Source of the DNA: Malaya genurostris
Lineage: Eukaryota > Arthropoda > Insecta > Diptera > Culicidae
DNA length: 64,000 nt
Assembly (NCBI RefSeq): GCF_030247185.1
Contig: NC_080571.1
Span: 166,837,047 to 166,901,046, forward strand
Reading direction: 5' to 3'
Part shown: piece after piece, positions 12,790-22,210 of the stretch
Layout: each line of letters begins with the position of its first letter
How positions within the stretch are numbered: the first letter of the stretch is position 1
Position numbers and translations under genes: made by a program
Notes under the pieces: generated by a model
What the model was told of the DNA's origin: nothing
Databases searched by the model: none
The model's input: the letters and a program-made list of their open reading frames with translations, nothing else

Positions 12790-13971
12790 AGGTCGGTCCA
12801 GTGATGCCGGCTGGAGGGTAACTTCCGGTTCACTGGCGCCTCGACGACCCAAAACTGATGCTACGTCGCGGAACTACTCGACTAGTCTCCGCCAAAAGAT
12901 CTAGTCTACACCGACGGAGGGTTCCCCGACGAGGGAAGTCCTCCCGAACCGACGCTTACGGTACGCGTCTACGACCCGACCGAAAGGATGCCTAAGTCGA
13001 TCCAATGGTTCCGGTTGGAGCGTGACTTCCGGTTCACTGACGCTCAGACGATCCTATCGGTACCACGCGATGATCTACTCATCTAGTCCCCGACAAAGGA
13101 TCTAGACTACTCCGACGGAGAGTTCCCCGGCGAAGGAGAATCTCCCGACACCGAGTCTCTTACACCACACGGGACACCCGATGGAGTGCCGAGGTCGGTC
13201 CCGCGATTCCGGTTGGAGCATGGCTTCCGGTTCGCTGGCGCCTCGACGACTCGAATCGGTGTTGTGGTGGCTACTCGACTAGCCCCCGCCGAAGGATCTG
13301 GCCTACACCGACGGAGAGTTCCCCGACGAAGGAGGACCTCCCGAAACCGACGCTTTCGATTCCCGTCAACGCCCGACCGAGAGGATGCCTGGGTCGGTCC
13401 AGTGATTCCGGTTGCAGGAAAGCTTCCGGTTCACTGGCGCCCTGACGATCCTAGCGGTATTACACCACGATTTACTCGTCTAGTCCCCGACGAAGGATCT
13501 AGACTACTCCGACGGAGATGTCCCCGGCGAAGGAGAATCTCCCGACACCGAGTCTCTTACACCACACGGGACACCCGATGGAGTGCCGAGGTCGGTCCCG
13601 CGATTCCGGTTGGAGCATGGCTTCCGGTTCGCTGGCGCCTCGACGACTCGAATCGGTGTTGTGGTGGCTACTCGACTAGCCCCTGCCGAAGGATCTGGCC
13701 TACACCGACGGAGAGTTCCCCGACGAAGGAGGACCTCCCGAAACCGACGCCTTCGATACCCGTCAACGCCCGACCGAGAGGATGCCTGGGTCGATCCAGT
13801 GATTCCGGTTGGAGGAAAGCTTCCGGTTCACTGGCGCCCCGACGATCCTAACAGTTTTACGTACTACTCGTCTAGTCCCCGACGATGGATCTAGACTACT
13901 CCGATGAAGAGCTTCCCGACGAAGAAGGTTCTCCCGGACCGACGTTTATTCGCTGATCCCTCTTGAGCCTG
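12790..13971 (-). repeat. Six ~199-bp tandem repeats in R1 3' UTR
   Basis: Units recur with the plus-strand core TTCCGGTTGGAG ... CTTCCGGTTCACTGGCGCC at about 12803, 13007, 13202, 13403, 13601 and 13800. Units 3-4 and 5-6 form a near-identical pair repeated at a spacing of 397 bases, so there is a two-unit higher-order period. Only one unit survives in copy A (5168-5390). Plus-strand open frames here, up to 221 codons, are by-products of the GC-rich repeat. Confidence 0.9.
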
Positions 13972-16929
13972 CTACGGTACGCGGCTGACCTGTTGTTGAT
14001 CCGCACTCCATTTCCGCTGCAATATTCCCGCAATTTGGGATGCCGCGGTCGACACTGCGTTCCAGTTCTCTACGCAGTGGCACATTCTCTGGATCAGGTT
14101 TTCCGGTGTGGTGTCCCTGCCGCATGCCTCCAGTAGCTCACTCCTTTGAGCCGCGAAACGGGAACATGCGAACAAGACGTGTTCAGCCGTCTCGATCTCG
14201 TCTGGGCAGCCAGGACATACAGGGGATGTCGCGTGGCCGAACCTGTGGAGGTACCATCTGAAGCACCCGTGCCCTGTGAGGAACTGCGTCAGGCCGAAGT
14301 TCACTTCTCCGTGAGGTCTATCTAACCAGCTCGAGACCCTAGGTATGAGCCGATGTTTCCACCTGCCCTTGGTTGAGCTGTCCCACTCTTGTTGCCATCT
14401 GCGTAGAGAAGCGGCTTTGGAGGCCCTACGGGCGTTCCTGTCTCCTCGCATGCTGTAGCGCTCAGCGTCTTCCTTCACTATCAGACTGATAGGCATCATG
14501 CTTGCAACCACGCAGGCCGCATCCCTCGATACAGTGCGGTATGCACTGATTACGCGAAGACACATCAGTCTATGCGTACTCTCCAGCATCTGTGCGTTGC
14601 GTTCCACATTCAGTGCCGACGCCCATACCGGGCTGCCGTACCTGAGGATCGAAACTGCCACTCCTGCCAGTAACCTTCGTTTACTGGAGCGCACAGGCGA
14701 GCTGTTGGCCATCAAACGAGAGAGCGCCGCGATCGCTGTTGATGCGCGCTTGCAGGCGTATTCAACGTGCTTGCTGAAACTAAGTTTGTCGTCAAGCATC
14801 ACACCCAATTGCTTCAGTGATCTCTTGGAGGGGATCACGCAATCTCCGGCATGTACCAGCGCCTCCTGTTCCGATTTGCGGTTGTTGACCAACATCACTT
14901 CTGTTTTGTGGTGCGCGAGTTGCAGTTTCCTGCTACGCAGCCAGTCCTCCACCAAGCAGATTGAGTGTGATGCACTCAGTTCGACCTCTTCGATGGATTC
15001 GCCATAGACTGTCAGCGTGACGTCGTCCGCGAACCCGACTATCTTGACACCCGGAGGGAGCCTCAACCTCAGTACTCCATCGTACATTATATTCCACAGG
15101 ATCGGGCCCAAGATAGATCCCTGTGGTACTCCAGCCGTGATTGGAGTGCTACGTGTGCCTTCGTCGGTCTCGTAGAGCAATACTCGGTTCTGGAAGTAGC
15201 TTTCCAGAATCTTGTACAGCCCTTCCGGTACTCCTAGTCGAAGTAGGGTATCAGCAATGTCTGCCCAGCAAGCACTATTGAACGCGTTCTTGACGTCTAG
15301 CGTTACTACCGCACAGTAGCGGATCCCTCGTCGTTTGCGCTGTATAGCTACCTCCGCCGTGGTTACCACCGATGTTATGGCGTCCACCGTCGACCTGCCT
15401 CTGCGGAACCCGTACTGTTGACCGGACAGTCCTCCTGCCTCCTCTATGAAGAGGGCTAGCCTGTTGAGGATGATTTTCTCAAGGAGCTTACCCACAGTGT
15501 CTATCAGACAGATTGGTCTATACGCCGAAGGATCCCCTGGGGCTTTCCCAGGTTTCGGTAATAGTACCAACCTTTGTCTTTTCCAAATGTCTGGGAACAT
15601 ACGCTCGTCCAGATTTCTCTGTATGACCTCCCTGAACATGTCCGGTTTTGTCATTATAGTCGCCTTTAGAGCCACGTTCGGGATACCGTCTGGCCCCGGG
15701 GCTTTCTTTGTATCGAGTGATCTCGCCGCAGTGAGCAACTCCTCGTTCGTCACCTTGTCGACTTCATTCGCTGGTAGCGGAGCTGGCTGCCAGGGGGACG
15801 TGTCGTGGTGGGGAAAGAGAACCGTTATGATTTCCTTCAACCTCGCCGGACTACGTTCAGGGGGTGCTAGCGCCCCTCTCGTTTTGGCCATCACCATCCT
15901 GTAGGCATCGCCCCATGGGTTGGAGTTGGCTCCCTCGCATAGCTTGTCGAAACAGGCTCTTTTACTTGCGCAGATGGCCTTGTTTAGTGCTAACTTCGCC
16001 GCTTTGAATGCCGTGTTCCTCTCCATCCTCATCTCCGCTGATCGAGCTCTTTGCATCCTTCTTCTAGCCCTGAGGCAGGATGCGCGAAGGCGTGCAATTT
16101 GCTCGTTCCACCAGTAGACCGGTGGTCTATTGGTCCTCGGTTGAGCCTTTCTAGGCATGGTCGCGTCACACGCCCGTGACAAGATAGCGACCAACTCGTC
16201 CCCTCTCAGGTTCGCGTTGTGCTCCTCTAGTTCAAGGGCAGCGCAAAACGTTTCGCGGTCGAAGTTAGCCACCTTCCACGCTAGAGTTTTGGGAGTATTA
16301 CTCCTCCTTGTGTTTCTCGCCAATTGGCCGATCGTGTAGCGAATGGCTAGATGGTCGCTATGGGTGTAGCCATCATCAACTCTCCAATTAAGATCTCCAG
16401 CTAGGCCGGGACTACAGAAAGTCAGGTCGATAAACGACTCGACTCCGTTCCGTTGGAAGGTACTTTTCAGTCCATCATTCGCTAACATGACGTCCAACTT
16501 GGCGAGGGCCTCCAGTAACGTCTGTCCTCTCCTATTGGTGAAGCGGCTGCCCCAAGCCGTTGCCCAGGCATTGAAGTCTCCGGCTATCACCACCGGCTTC
16601 CGACTCACCAGGTCTGCGGTCAACATGTCGACCATCCGAGTGAACTGGTCTATTGACCATCTCGGTGGAGCGTAGCAGCTACAATAGTAAACTCCGTTTA
16701 CCTTAGCTATGGCTACTCCCTCCGTGTTTTCACCACCTCTTACTGGGTATCGACCAGTCGTCAAGATCGCCACCGTCTTGGCTTCGTCAGACACCCAGTT
16801 CCCGTTATCTACCGGTGTGTGATAGGGATCCGAAAGAATCGCGACATCAATGCCCCATTCCGTCACTGACTGGTGCAGCAATTGCTGGCCAGCTGCACAG
16901 TGATTTAGGTTCAGCTGTACTACTTGCAT
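13972..16929 (-). CDS. R1-clade ORF2: endonuclease-reverse transcriptase, intact
   Basis: It is a 985-residue protein that nicks the target and copies element RNA at the nick. The endonuclease is at about residues 1-230, with LNLNHC at 6-11, GDFN at 117-120 and SDHLAI at 191-196. The RT contains KKAPGPDGIPN, ISAYRPICLID-type motif, GFRRGRST, TLDVKNAFNS, GVPQGSILGP and the catalytic GFADD box. The C terminus has a zinc motif starting CPGC at 905-908 and ending HVLFAC. The ATG at 16929 lies 11 bases after the ORF1 stop. No stop or frameshift was seen, and the length is normal for the clade. This contrasts with the broken copy A next to it. Confidence 0.93.
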   Translation of the reverse strand: MQVVQLNLNHCAAGQQLLHQSVTEWGIDVAILSDPYHTPVDNGNWVSDEAKTVAILTTGRYPVRGGENTEGVAIAKVNGVYYCSCYAPPRWSIDQFTRMVDMLTADLVSRKPVVIAGDFNAWATAWGSRFTNRRGQTLLEALAKLDVMLANDGLKSTFQRNGVESFIDLTFCSPGLAGDLNWRVDDGYTHSDHLAIRYTIGQLARNTRRSNTPKTLAWKVANFDRETFCAALELEEHNANLRGDELVAILSRACDATMPRKAQPRTNRPPVYWWNEQIARLRASCLRARRRMQRARSAEMRMERNTAFKAAKLALNKAICASKRACFDKLCEGANSNPWGDAYRMVMAKTRGALAPPERSPARLKEIITVLFPHHDTSPWQPAPLPANEVDKVTNEELLTAARSLDTKKAPGPDGIPNVALKATIMTKPDMFREVIQRNLDERMFPDIWKRQRLVLLPKPGKAPGDPSAYRPICLIDTVGKLLEKIILNRLALFIEEAGGLSGQQYGFRRGRSTVDAITSVVTTAEVAIQRKRRGIRYCAVVTLDVKNAFNSACWADIADTLLRLGVPEGLYKILESYFQNRVLLYETDEGTRSTPITAGVPQGSILGPILWNIMYDGVLRLRLPPGVKIVGFADDVTLTVYGESIEEVELSASHSICLVEDWLRSRKLQLAHHKTEVMLVNNRKSEQEALVHAGDCVIPSKRSLKQLGVMLDDKLSFSKHVEYACKRASTAIAALSRLMANSSPVRSSKRRLLAGVAVSILRYGSPVWASALNVERNAQMLESTHRLMCLRVISAYRTVSRDAACVVASMMPISLIVKEDAERYSMRGDRNARRASKAASLRRWQQEWDSSTKGRWKHRLIPRVSSWLDRPHGEVNFGLTQFLTGHGCFRWYLHRFGHATSPVCPGCPDEIETAEHVLFACSRFAAQRSELLEACGRDTTPENLIQRMCHCVENWNAVSTAASQIAGILQRKWSADQQQVSRVP

Positions 16930-16940
16930 GCTGTTTTACT

Positions 16941-18341
16941 CTATCCACTTGTTGAGCAAGTAGGTCCGCCCATGACGTGGTTTGTGGCCTTCTTCTTGCT
17001 CGCGCATAGCATGCAACGTGGCGTTCTTTCGCATGCATACGCCTTGTGCCCCTCGCCGCCGCAACGCTTGCAGAGGTTGCTCCGGTCTGGGTCTTTGCAA
17101 TTCCACGACTTGTGGCCAGGTTCGAAACACCTGAAGCACATGTCGACCACCGGCGGTTGGTAAGCGGTCACTGGGCATACCGACCATCCGACCTTTAGCC
17201 TGCCCACTTTGAGGACCTTATTGGCATCCGTGGCCGATAGTTTAAATGTAGCTATCTGGGTGCCCTGTGGTCCTTTCCTCATGCGGATGGATTCCCGTGA
17301 GACATCCACACCTCCTTGCTCCTTGATGGCCATGGCAAGTTCTTCTGCGGTGGCGATTTCGTCCAGCCGTTTGCACTGGAGTGCAACCTCGTTACGTAGG
17401 GCTCTAACTTCGGCCGTATCGCCCAGGACTTGTTGGGCAAGCGCAACAAGCTCCGTTCCGCCCTGAGCTCCCTTTTTAAGCTCGAGCAGCATCTCTCCCG
17501 TCTTCGTACGACGGATGCTGCGAACCTCTTTGCCAAGCTCGGCTAGCTTTGCCTCGCTCCGCATGGCCTTGAGCACATCGGCGTACTTTTCTTTGTCGGC
17601 CTTAACCAACAAAGCCTCTCCTTTGTCCCTAGCCTTCCTCACGGGAATGGGCCCGGCCTCTTTTGGGACCTTTTTCTTTTTCGCGACCTTCACCCATGGA
17701 TTCTCACCGGGTTCGCTTACATGGCTCGGATCCGGGGTTCGAGTGCCGAGGTTTGGGTTGAGCCCCTCGCCACGTTCCTTTGCCCCATCATTTCCGCCAT
17801 GGTCTTTACTCCTTTTGGCTTTGGGAGTCAGGCGTTTACTGCCTGGAGAATCCCTGGCGCGTTTCCGGCGCTGTTTATTCCGCTCAATCGTGAGCCGGAG
17901 CGCATAGTCGACCGCCTCCTGTTTTTTGTCGGTATCGAAGGTGAAGGGCTCTGTTTCAGAACACTTCTCCGACTTTCCGCCACCCTCTAGCCGCACTATC
18001 AACGCCTCTTGGTCCCTTTTAGCTACGTTCACGGCCTTACGTAGCTTCAGAAGGTTCGCCTTCAGCTCCTTGCTGATATTGGATTTCTCCTGCGCGAATT
18101 CAATAATCGCGTCGAGTTGTTCTATGACCGCTGTCATACTCGACTTGATTATTTCCTTCCCTTGCTCCTGGGACTCAGGCTGGTTCGCTGGTTTGACATG
18201 GACATTGCTGTCACTCGTCTCCTCAGCTATTGCCTCGCTCTCCTCTCTCGCACCCGTTCTGGATGGAGATCTCCTCAAACCCCCTCTTGCGAAAGGGTTT
18301 ACCTCCTTACTCGACGCCGATGTTGTTGATGAAAAGCTCAT
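16941..18341 (-). CDS. R1-clade ORF1: gag-like RNA-binding protein, intact
   Basis: It is a 466-residue protein expected to bind element RNA and form the retrotransposition particle. The N-terminal half is charged, with a helical segment (about residues 70-125) and a basic cluster NKQRRKRARD. The middle is lysine- and glutamate-rich. The last 70 residues hold zinc knuckles: CFRCFEPGHKSWNC, CKRCGGEGHKAYAC and a third, atypical CMLCASKKK...H...C. The start MSFSST at 18341 is the first ATG after the 5' UTR, and the matching ATG exists in copy A at 9667. The stop precedes the ORF2 ATG by 11 bases. Confidence 0.92.
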   Translation of the reverse strand: MSFSSTTSASSKEVNPFARGGLRRSPSRTGAREESEAIAEETSDSNVHVKPANQPESQEQGKEIIKSSMTAVIEQLDAIIEFAQEKSNISKELKANLLKLRKAVNVAKRDQEALIVRLEGGGKSEKCSETEPFTFDTDKKQEAVDYALRLTIERNKQRRKRARDSPGSKRLTPKAKRSKDHGGNDGAKERGEGLNPNLGTRTPDPSHVSEPGENPWVKVAKKKKVPKEAGPIPVRKARDKGEALLVKADKEKYADVLKAMRSEAKLAELGKEVRSIRRTKTGEMLLELKKGAQGGTELVALAQQVLGDTAEVRALRNEVALQCKRLDEIATAEELAMAIKEQGGVDVSRESIRMRKGPQGTQIATFKLSATDANKVLKVGRLKVGWSVCPVTAYQPPVVDMCFRCFEPGHKSWNCKDPDRSNLCKRCGGEGHKAYACERTPRCMLCASKKKATNHVMGGPTCSTSG

Positions 18342-18966
18342 TTTATATGGGTCCCCCTTATGGCTACCGTCAAACCCAGCCGAAAGTAGTCGCTATCATG
18401 ATCCCATGGTTACCTATGCGGTGCAGTGAGGCCATGCGAGGGTTGGCTTTACGCTCAGAGCCGGATCAGCGCAAATCAGGAAAAGGGCATCTGAACCTAC
18501 TTCCACCCAGTCATCCCAACCGGGTGGCTGAAAGTGAGACGGCGTGCCATAAGGCCTGCCACGGTTTTATGGGACGGAAGGCAGCTGCGGCATTAGCCTA
18601 CTCGCCATTTCAAGCCGGTTCCACCCTGCTTTACTGAAGGAGTAGAATACCGCAGCTGTCAGCCCTAGTTTCTCTATATATTCCGATCTACCGTATCGTA
18701 TCCATGGATGGTATGGTAGCCAGTATGCCATAGTTAGGACCTCACTGGCGTTAGTCCTAACGTGCCGAGTCGGCACTCCCGTTGGGCTTGTGCACTTTGA
18801 GCGGCACACGATCGCTTTGGTAGGACTTGCTTGCGGATACATGCAGCTTTTTGTAGGGGATTAGCAGAGCCCACTGCCAAACCCCACCGCATCCTAGGCA
18901 AGCCCTACAACTCGCAGTTGCCGGGGGAGGGGTCGTCAAGCCCTTAGACATAGTCCCTGCTGCCCC
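18342..18966 (-). other. 5' UTR of R1 copy C
   Basis: This 625-base GC-richer leader is about 97% like that of copy A. The two diverge after GCTGCCCCAA, which sets the 5' end at 18966-18968. It has no open frame of note. Confidence 0.8.
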
Positions 18967-18968
18967 AA

Positions 18969-19019
18969 AGTTTCGCACTGCATATTTGTATACCAGTATA
19001 AAGATGTGTTCAACATCAA
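18969..19019 (+). promoter_or_regulatory. Histone-cluster TATA region at R1 5' junction
   Basis: The sequence TTTCGCACTGCATATTTG leads to AGTATAAAGATGTG (TATA box about 18993) and then TTCAACATCA. The same block occurs inverted at 50640-50697 and its left half occurs at 4199-4234. It is probably the promoter of another gene in the histone cluster, now separated from any coding sequence. Confidence 0.5.
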
Positions 19020-19185
19020 CACTTCCACCGTTGCCGTTCGTAATTGAATGTGTTAGTGACGGTGCAAATTATTGAAACTACTCGTGTGTGTCTTGTTTCG
19101 GCAACAGTTGCTCGGAAAATGGTAGGAAAGCGACAAAATTCAACTAGTTCTGTATGATTATCTTTAGCACTAAAAAGTGCTTTTG

Positions 19186-19237
19186 AAAGGGCCTTGTTGG
19201 ACTTTTTGGCTGCCTTTCTACCGGTTTTCGGTGCCAT
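19186..19237 (-). pseudogene. Histone H2B N-terminal fragment
   Basis: On the minus strand an ATG at 19237 begins MAPKTGRKAAKKSNKALSK, which matches the conserved start of insect H2B (MAPKTSGKAAKK). The match ends after about 17-19 residues. The globular H2B fold is absent and unrelated sequence follows. This is a truncated histone gene. Its 5' UTR and promoter lie directly to the right. Confidence 0.75.
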
Positions 19238-19410
19238 CGTGCTGACGGTGTCTCGTACGTTCAGAGTAGCTGCTTCAACTTGAATGACACTATTTTTCAC
19301 ATCACATTTCATTTTATACCTGCTACTGGTAGCGGTGTATGGACAGCCTCTTTGCTAGAATTCCTTTCATGTACGCAGAACGGGAAACAGTGAGACGACA
19401 GGTCCTCGAT
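19238..19410 (-). promoter_or_regulatory. H2B promoter side of a divergent histone intergenic region
   Basis: Reading leftward, ACACCGCT...GTAGCAGGTATAAAATG (TATA about 19313-19318) leads into a 5' UTR containing GAACGTACGAGACACCGT and then the H2B ATG. The same stretch in the other orientation lies at 50530-50640 with few differences. Further right, TCTCACTGTTTCCCGTTCTG on the minus strand (19370-19405) matches the H2A side at 50490-50515. Confidence 0.7.
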
Positions 19411-19542
19411 GTTGCTCTCGTGTGTTTTGTTTCGGGAACAGATGCTCAGCAAATGGTAGGAACAATGAACCACTCAACTTTTATATGCATGCTCTTGTAT
19501 AGATGCAGACATCTCGCGTTCTGATTGGGTTAAATCAAACAT

Positions 19543-19570
19543 GTTTTTCAATAGTGTACTATTGAAAAAC
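19543..19570. repeat. Perfect 13-bp-arm palindrome
   Basis: GTTTTTCAATAGT and its reverse complement ACTATTGAAAAAC are separated by GT. It could be a small hairpin or a transposon end remnant. Confidence 0.8.
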
Positions 19571-20335
19571 TTCAATGTTGTTGCAATACACGTTCAAGTT
19601 GAAAATTTTCAATTCAATTGGTAGTTAGATTATATAAATCCTTCTACAGATCACTGAGCTATGAGCTTTCGAAATACGAGAAAGGCAAACGTGAGTTATG
19701 AATTATCCTCTTTGACACTCATTTGTACCAAACATTTAAGAAAAGTTTAATTTTGATTATGTCACACAACTGAAAATTTTATCATAACATTGTGATCATA
19801 TTTCCAATGGCATGTCGCAAGAATTATGATGATTCATTAGATACAACAGGAGATATTCACGATCAAAAACTTATCACTCTCTCAGAGGGTAAATTTTGAA
19901 AAGGCGCCCAATAGTAAAGTAAGTCGTATTCACGACAAAAAATTAGCGACATATGTAAGATGAAAGTCCAAAATGAATCAATTCTAATACGACGTTTCTA
20001 GATGTGTTCTTGGGAGGAAGCTGTGTTGCACAAACGAATGGCGAAATCAATTAATGCATCGCATTTTTGTTAAAAACATATAAAACAGCTGATTTGTCGA
20101 CATGTGAAAAGACAACATACAATACCTCATGTGGACAATGCATGCTACCAACTCCAAACGATTGTTAAACTGCCTCTGAGTTCACCAGTCAAAGTTGGTG
20201 AATGAACTGGAGAAGAGAGAAATACATCAAACAAAGTGGAACAAGCGGCAAATGTAAAGCGGAGAAACGGATGTCATCAACGCAAAGATTATCATTAAAA
20301 GAAAAGAGTAATTTTTTTTAATCAATTTTTTTTTA

Positions 20336-20527
20336 ATCTAAGTTTGTCAAAATCGGTTCAGCCATCTCCGAGTAAACCTAGTGAGATTATTTGACACATA
20401 CACACACATACATACAAACACAGACATTGCTCAGCTCGATGAACTGTGTCGAATGGTATATGACACTAGGCCCTCCTGGCAATTTTTACTAGTCGGTTTT
20501 TTAAGTGATTTATGAGAAAGGCAAAAA
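20336..20527 (+). repeat. Dispersed mosquito repeat (CTCAGCTCGATGA type)
   Basis: The block contains AAAATCGGTTCAGCCATCTC, a CACATACA run, GCTCAGCTCGATGAACTG, GGTATATGACACTAGGCCCT and a GAGAAAGGCAAAA end. I recognise this combination as a widespread dispersed repeat in mosquito genomes but cannot give a family name. It is one of the grounds for the host assignment. Confidence 0.65.
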
Positions 20528-22078
20528 GAAAAAAACCGTTACTATTGCCATAAAACATCGAAGTAGTAACGCGATTGAAAAATAAACGTTCAGCGCTAAA
20601 AATAATTCTCTAGCTCGTCCAGAGACAAATGGTTTGGGAATTTACGTTTGTTATTATGCACATATTTGGATCAGGAAATTGAAGGGAGAGTTATGAAAAC
20701 TAAATGAATCTCAATGTAATCTTACATCAGCCACGGTTTCGAATCAGATTTTCGTCTAAACTAATATCTATTTCATATTATCATCGATTTACATGTCGTG
20801 TAAGATTATTAACAATACTGAAAAATGAGTATAACCAAACTTATAAATAGCACAAGCTCCCAATGGCTACTTTGGGAGAATCTTAACCAACTACGGAGTC
20901 TTTAATCCCGATACACACACACACACAAAGAAAAAAAAGACAAAGCTAGGCATTAGTCTGCAGAACTGCAGGAATATAACGGTCCGATGAACATGAATCC
21001 AGGATCCCGCGTCTCCGCAAACCGAATCGAATGACAGGAATGACCCAAAGGAGGGGTTCTAACAAAATAAGAATAATAATAATAAATCTTCAGTAGAGAG
21101 ACCATGTTAATAAGAAAACGGGCACGGCATCAAATCCAGGGCGTGTAAGCACAATCCAAAAAGTTGCAACAAATCGCCGAATGTCATCAAACGAAAAAAA
21201 TATAAACCACTTGACTTTCATACAGTAATCGCAACCAAGTAAAGTGTCACCAATAGCACAGAAGAAAAAAATACGACGTGCGCATTGCTTGCCCACACAC
21301 GCGGAAGCGAACAAAATGAGGTAATGTATGAGACGCACAGTATAAGGAGGTTATGGAAAACAACTGTTATATGAAAAAGTACAGGCAAAACTCGATATAG
21401 AAGTACCTATGAAGCGACTACCATGATACATGACATTCATGGGATACGACGTCAATGTTAGAAGATACATTGACGCGTGACAATATAACATAGCCAGGTA
21501 ATATGCATGCAAAATGAATGCACGCGGCTAAGCCTGTCAGCGAAAAGGCACTTCAAATTGCAATGATACATAAACAAGATGGAAGTAAACGCAGTCAACA
21601 CAGTTAAAGATGACTTGCGTGGGTATAGCACAGCGTTACAAATTGCTACCCCATATTTTACACAGTGAGCATCATCAAGCTCAACTGAATACCATAAACA
21701 AACATATGAAAATCGAAGTTATTAATATGTAGAAAACAAAAACAATGCGGAGAAAACAATCACGAAATCAAATGAAATAGAAGCTTCATTACATTCTTGC
21801 GGAACGATTATTACTACTGGCAGTAATTCCTACGTAATTCCAATTCCAATGATACCCAAAAACGCAAACGATTAACTCTGAATTATACCCCATGAAGCGA
21901 ATGATTAATCAACGAGAAGCTCTAATATAAATCACCAACACAGCAGAACGAGCTAGGAATGAAAACGACACGATACCCAGAGTCCGAGACCAGCAACCGT
22001 TCTTTCACCCCATGTTATAAAGCAACGATAGAAGCATACCATGGAACAGGATGGCGTCAGAGGAGAACACACACTAAC

Positions 22079-22210
22079 CTTGTTGTAGAAAACTTTGTTA
22101 CAGAAACATGAACATTTCCGAGCAATAGTCATCGCAACGATGTTGTAGAAAACTTTGTTATAGAAACATGGACATTTCCGAGCATTAGTCAACGCAGCAA
22201 TGATGTAGAA
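22079..22210. repeat. ~60-bp tandem repeat, about two units
   Basis: GTTGTAGAAAACTTTGTTA followed by AGAAACATG.ACATTTCCGAGCA occurs at 22081 and again at 22141, with a partial third unit (GATGTAGAAAC, 22202). Confidence 0.85.

Larger units (their letters stand above)
12539..18966 (-). mobile_element. R1-clade LINE copy C, full length with both ORFs open
   Basis: This is a complete 6.4-kb element on the minus strand. It has a 5' UTR (18966-18342), ORF1 (18341-16941), a short gap, ORF2 (16929-13972), a 3' UTR of about 1.4 kb with tandem repeats, and a poly(A) tail seen as poly-T at 12539-12559. Zinc knuckles in ORF1 and a C-terminal zinc motif with no RNase H in ORF2 place it in the R1 clade. 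Its 5' end abuts histone-cluster sequence. Both ORFs being open suggests a recent insertion. Confidence 0.9.
19080..19465. repeat. Direct repeat of a ~45-bp histone-region motif
   Basis: The motif TTGTTTCGGCAACAG...AAATGGTAGGAA at 19093-19131 recurs at 19428-19463 as TTGTTTCGGGAACAG...AAATGGTAGGAA in the same orientation. One copy lies beside each side of the H2B fragment. It may be a shared control element of the cluster or the result of a local duplication. Confidence 0.6.

Noticed and set aside
13186..13894. Plus-strand frames of 221 and 103 codons, arginine-rich
   Set aside because: They lie in the tandem repeats of the R1 3' UTR on the opposite strand. The GC-rich repeat leaves frames open by chance, and copy A does not keep them.
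12790..13971. Possible CRISPR-like or satellite array
   Set aside because: The units are about 199 bp, contiguous, without spacers, and part of a retrotransposon 3' UTR.
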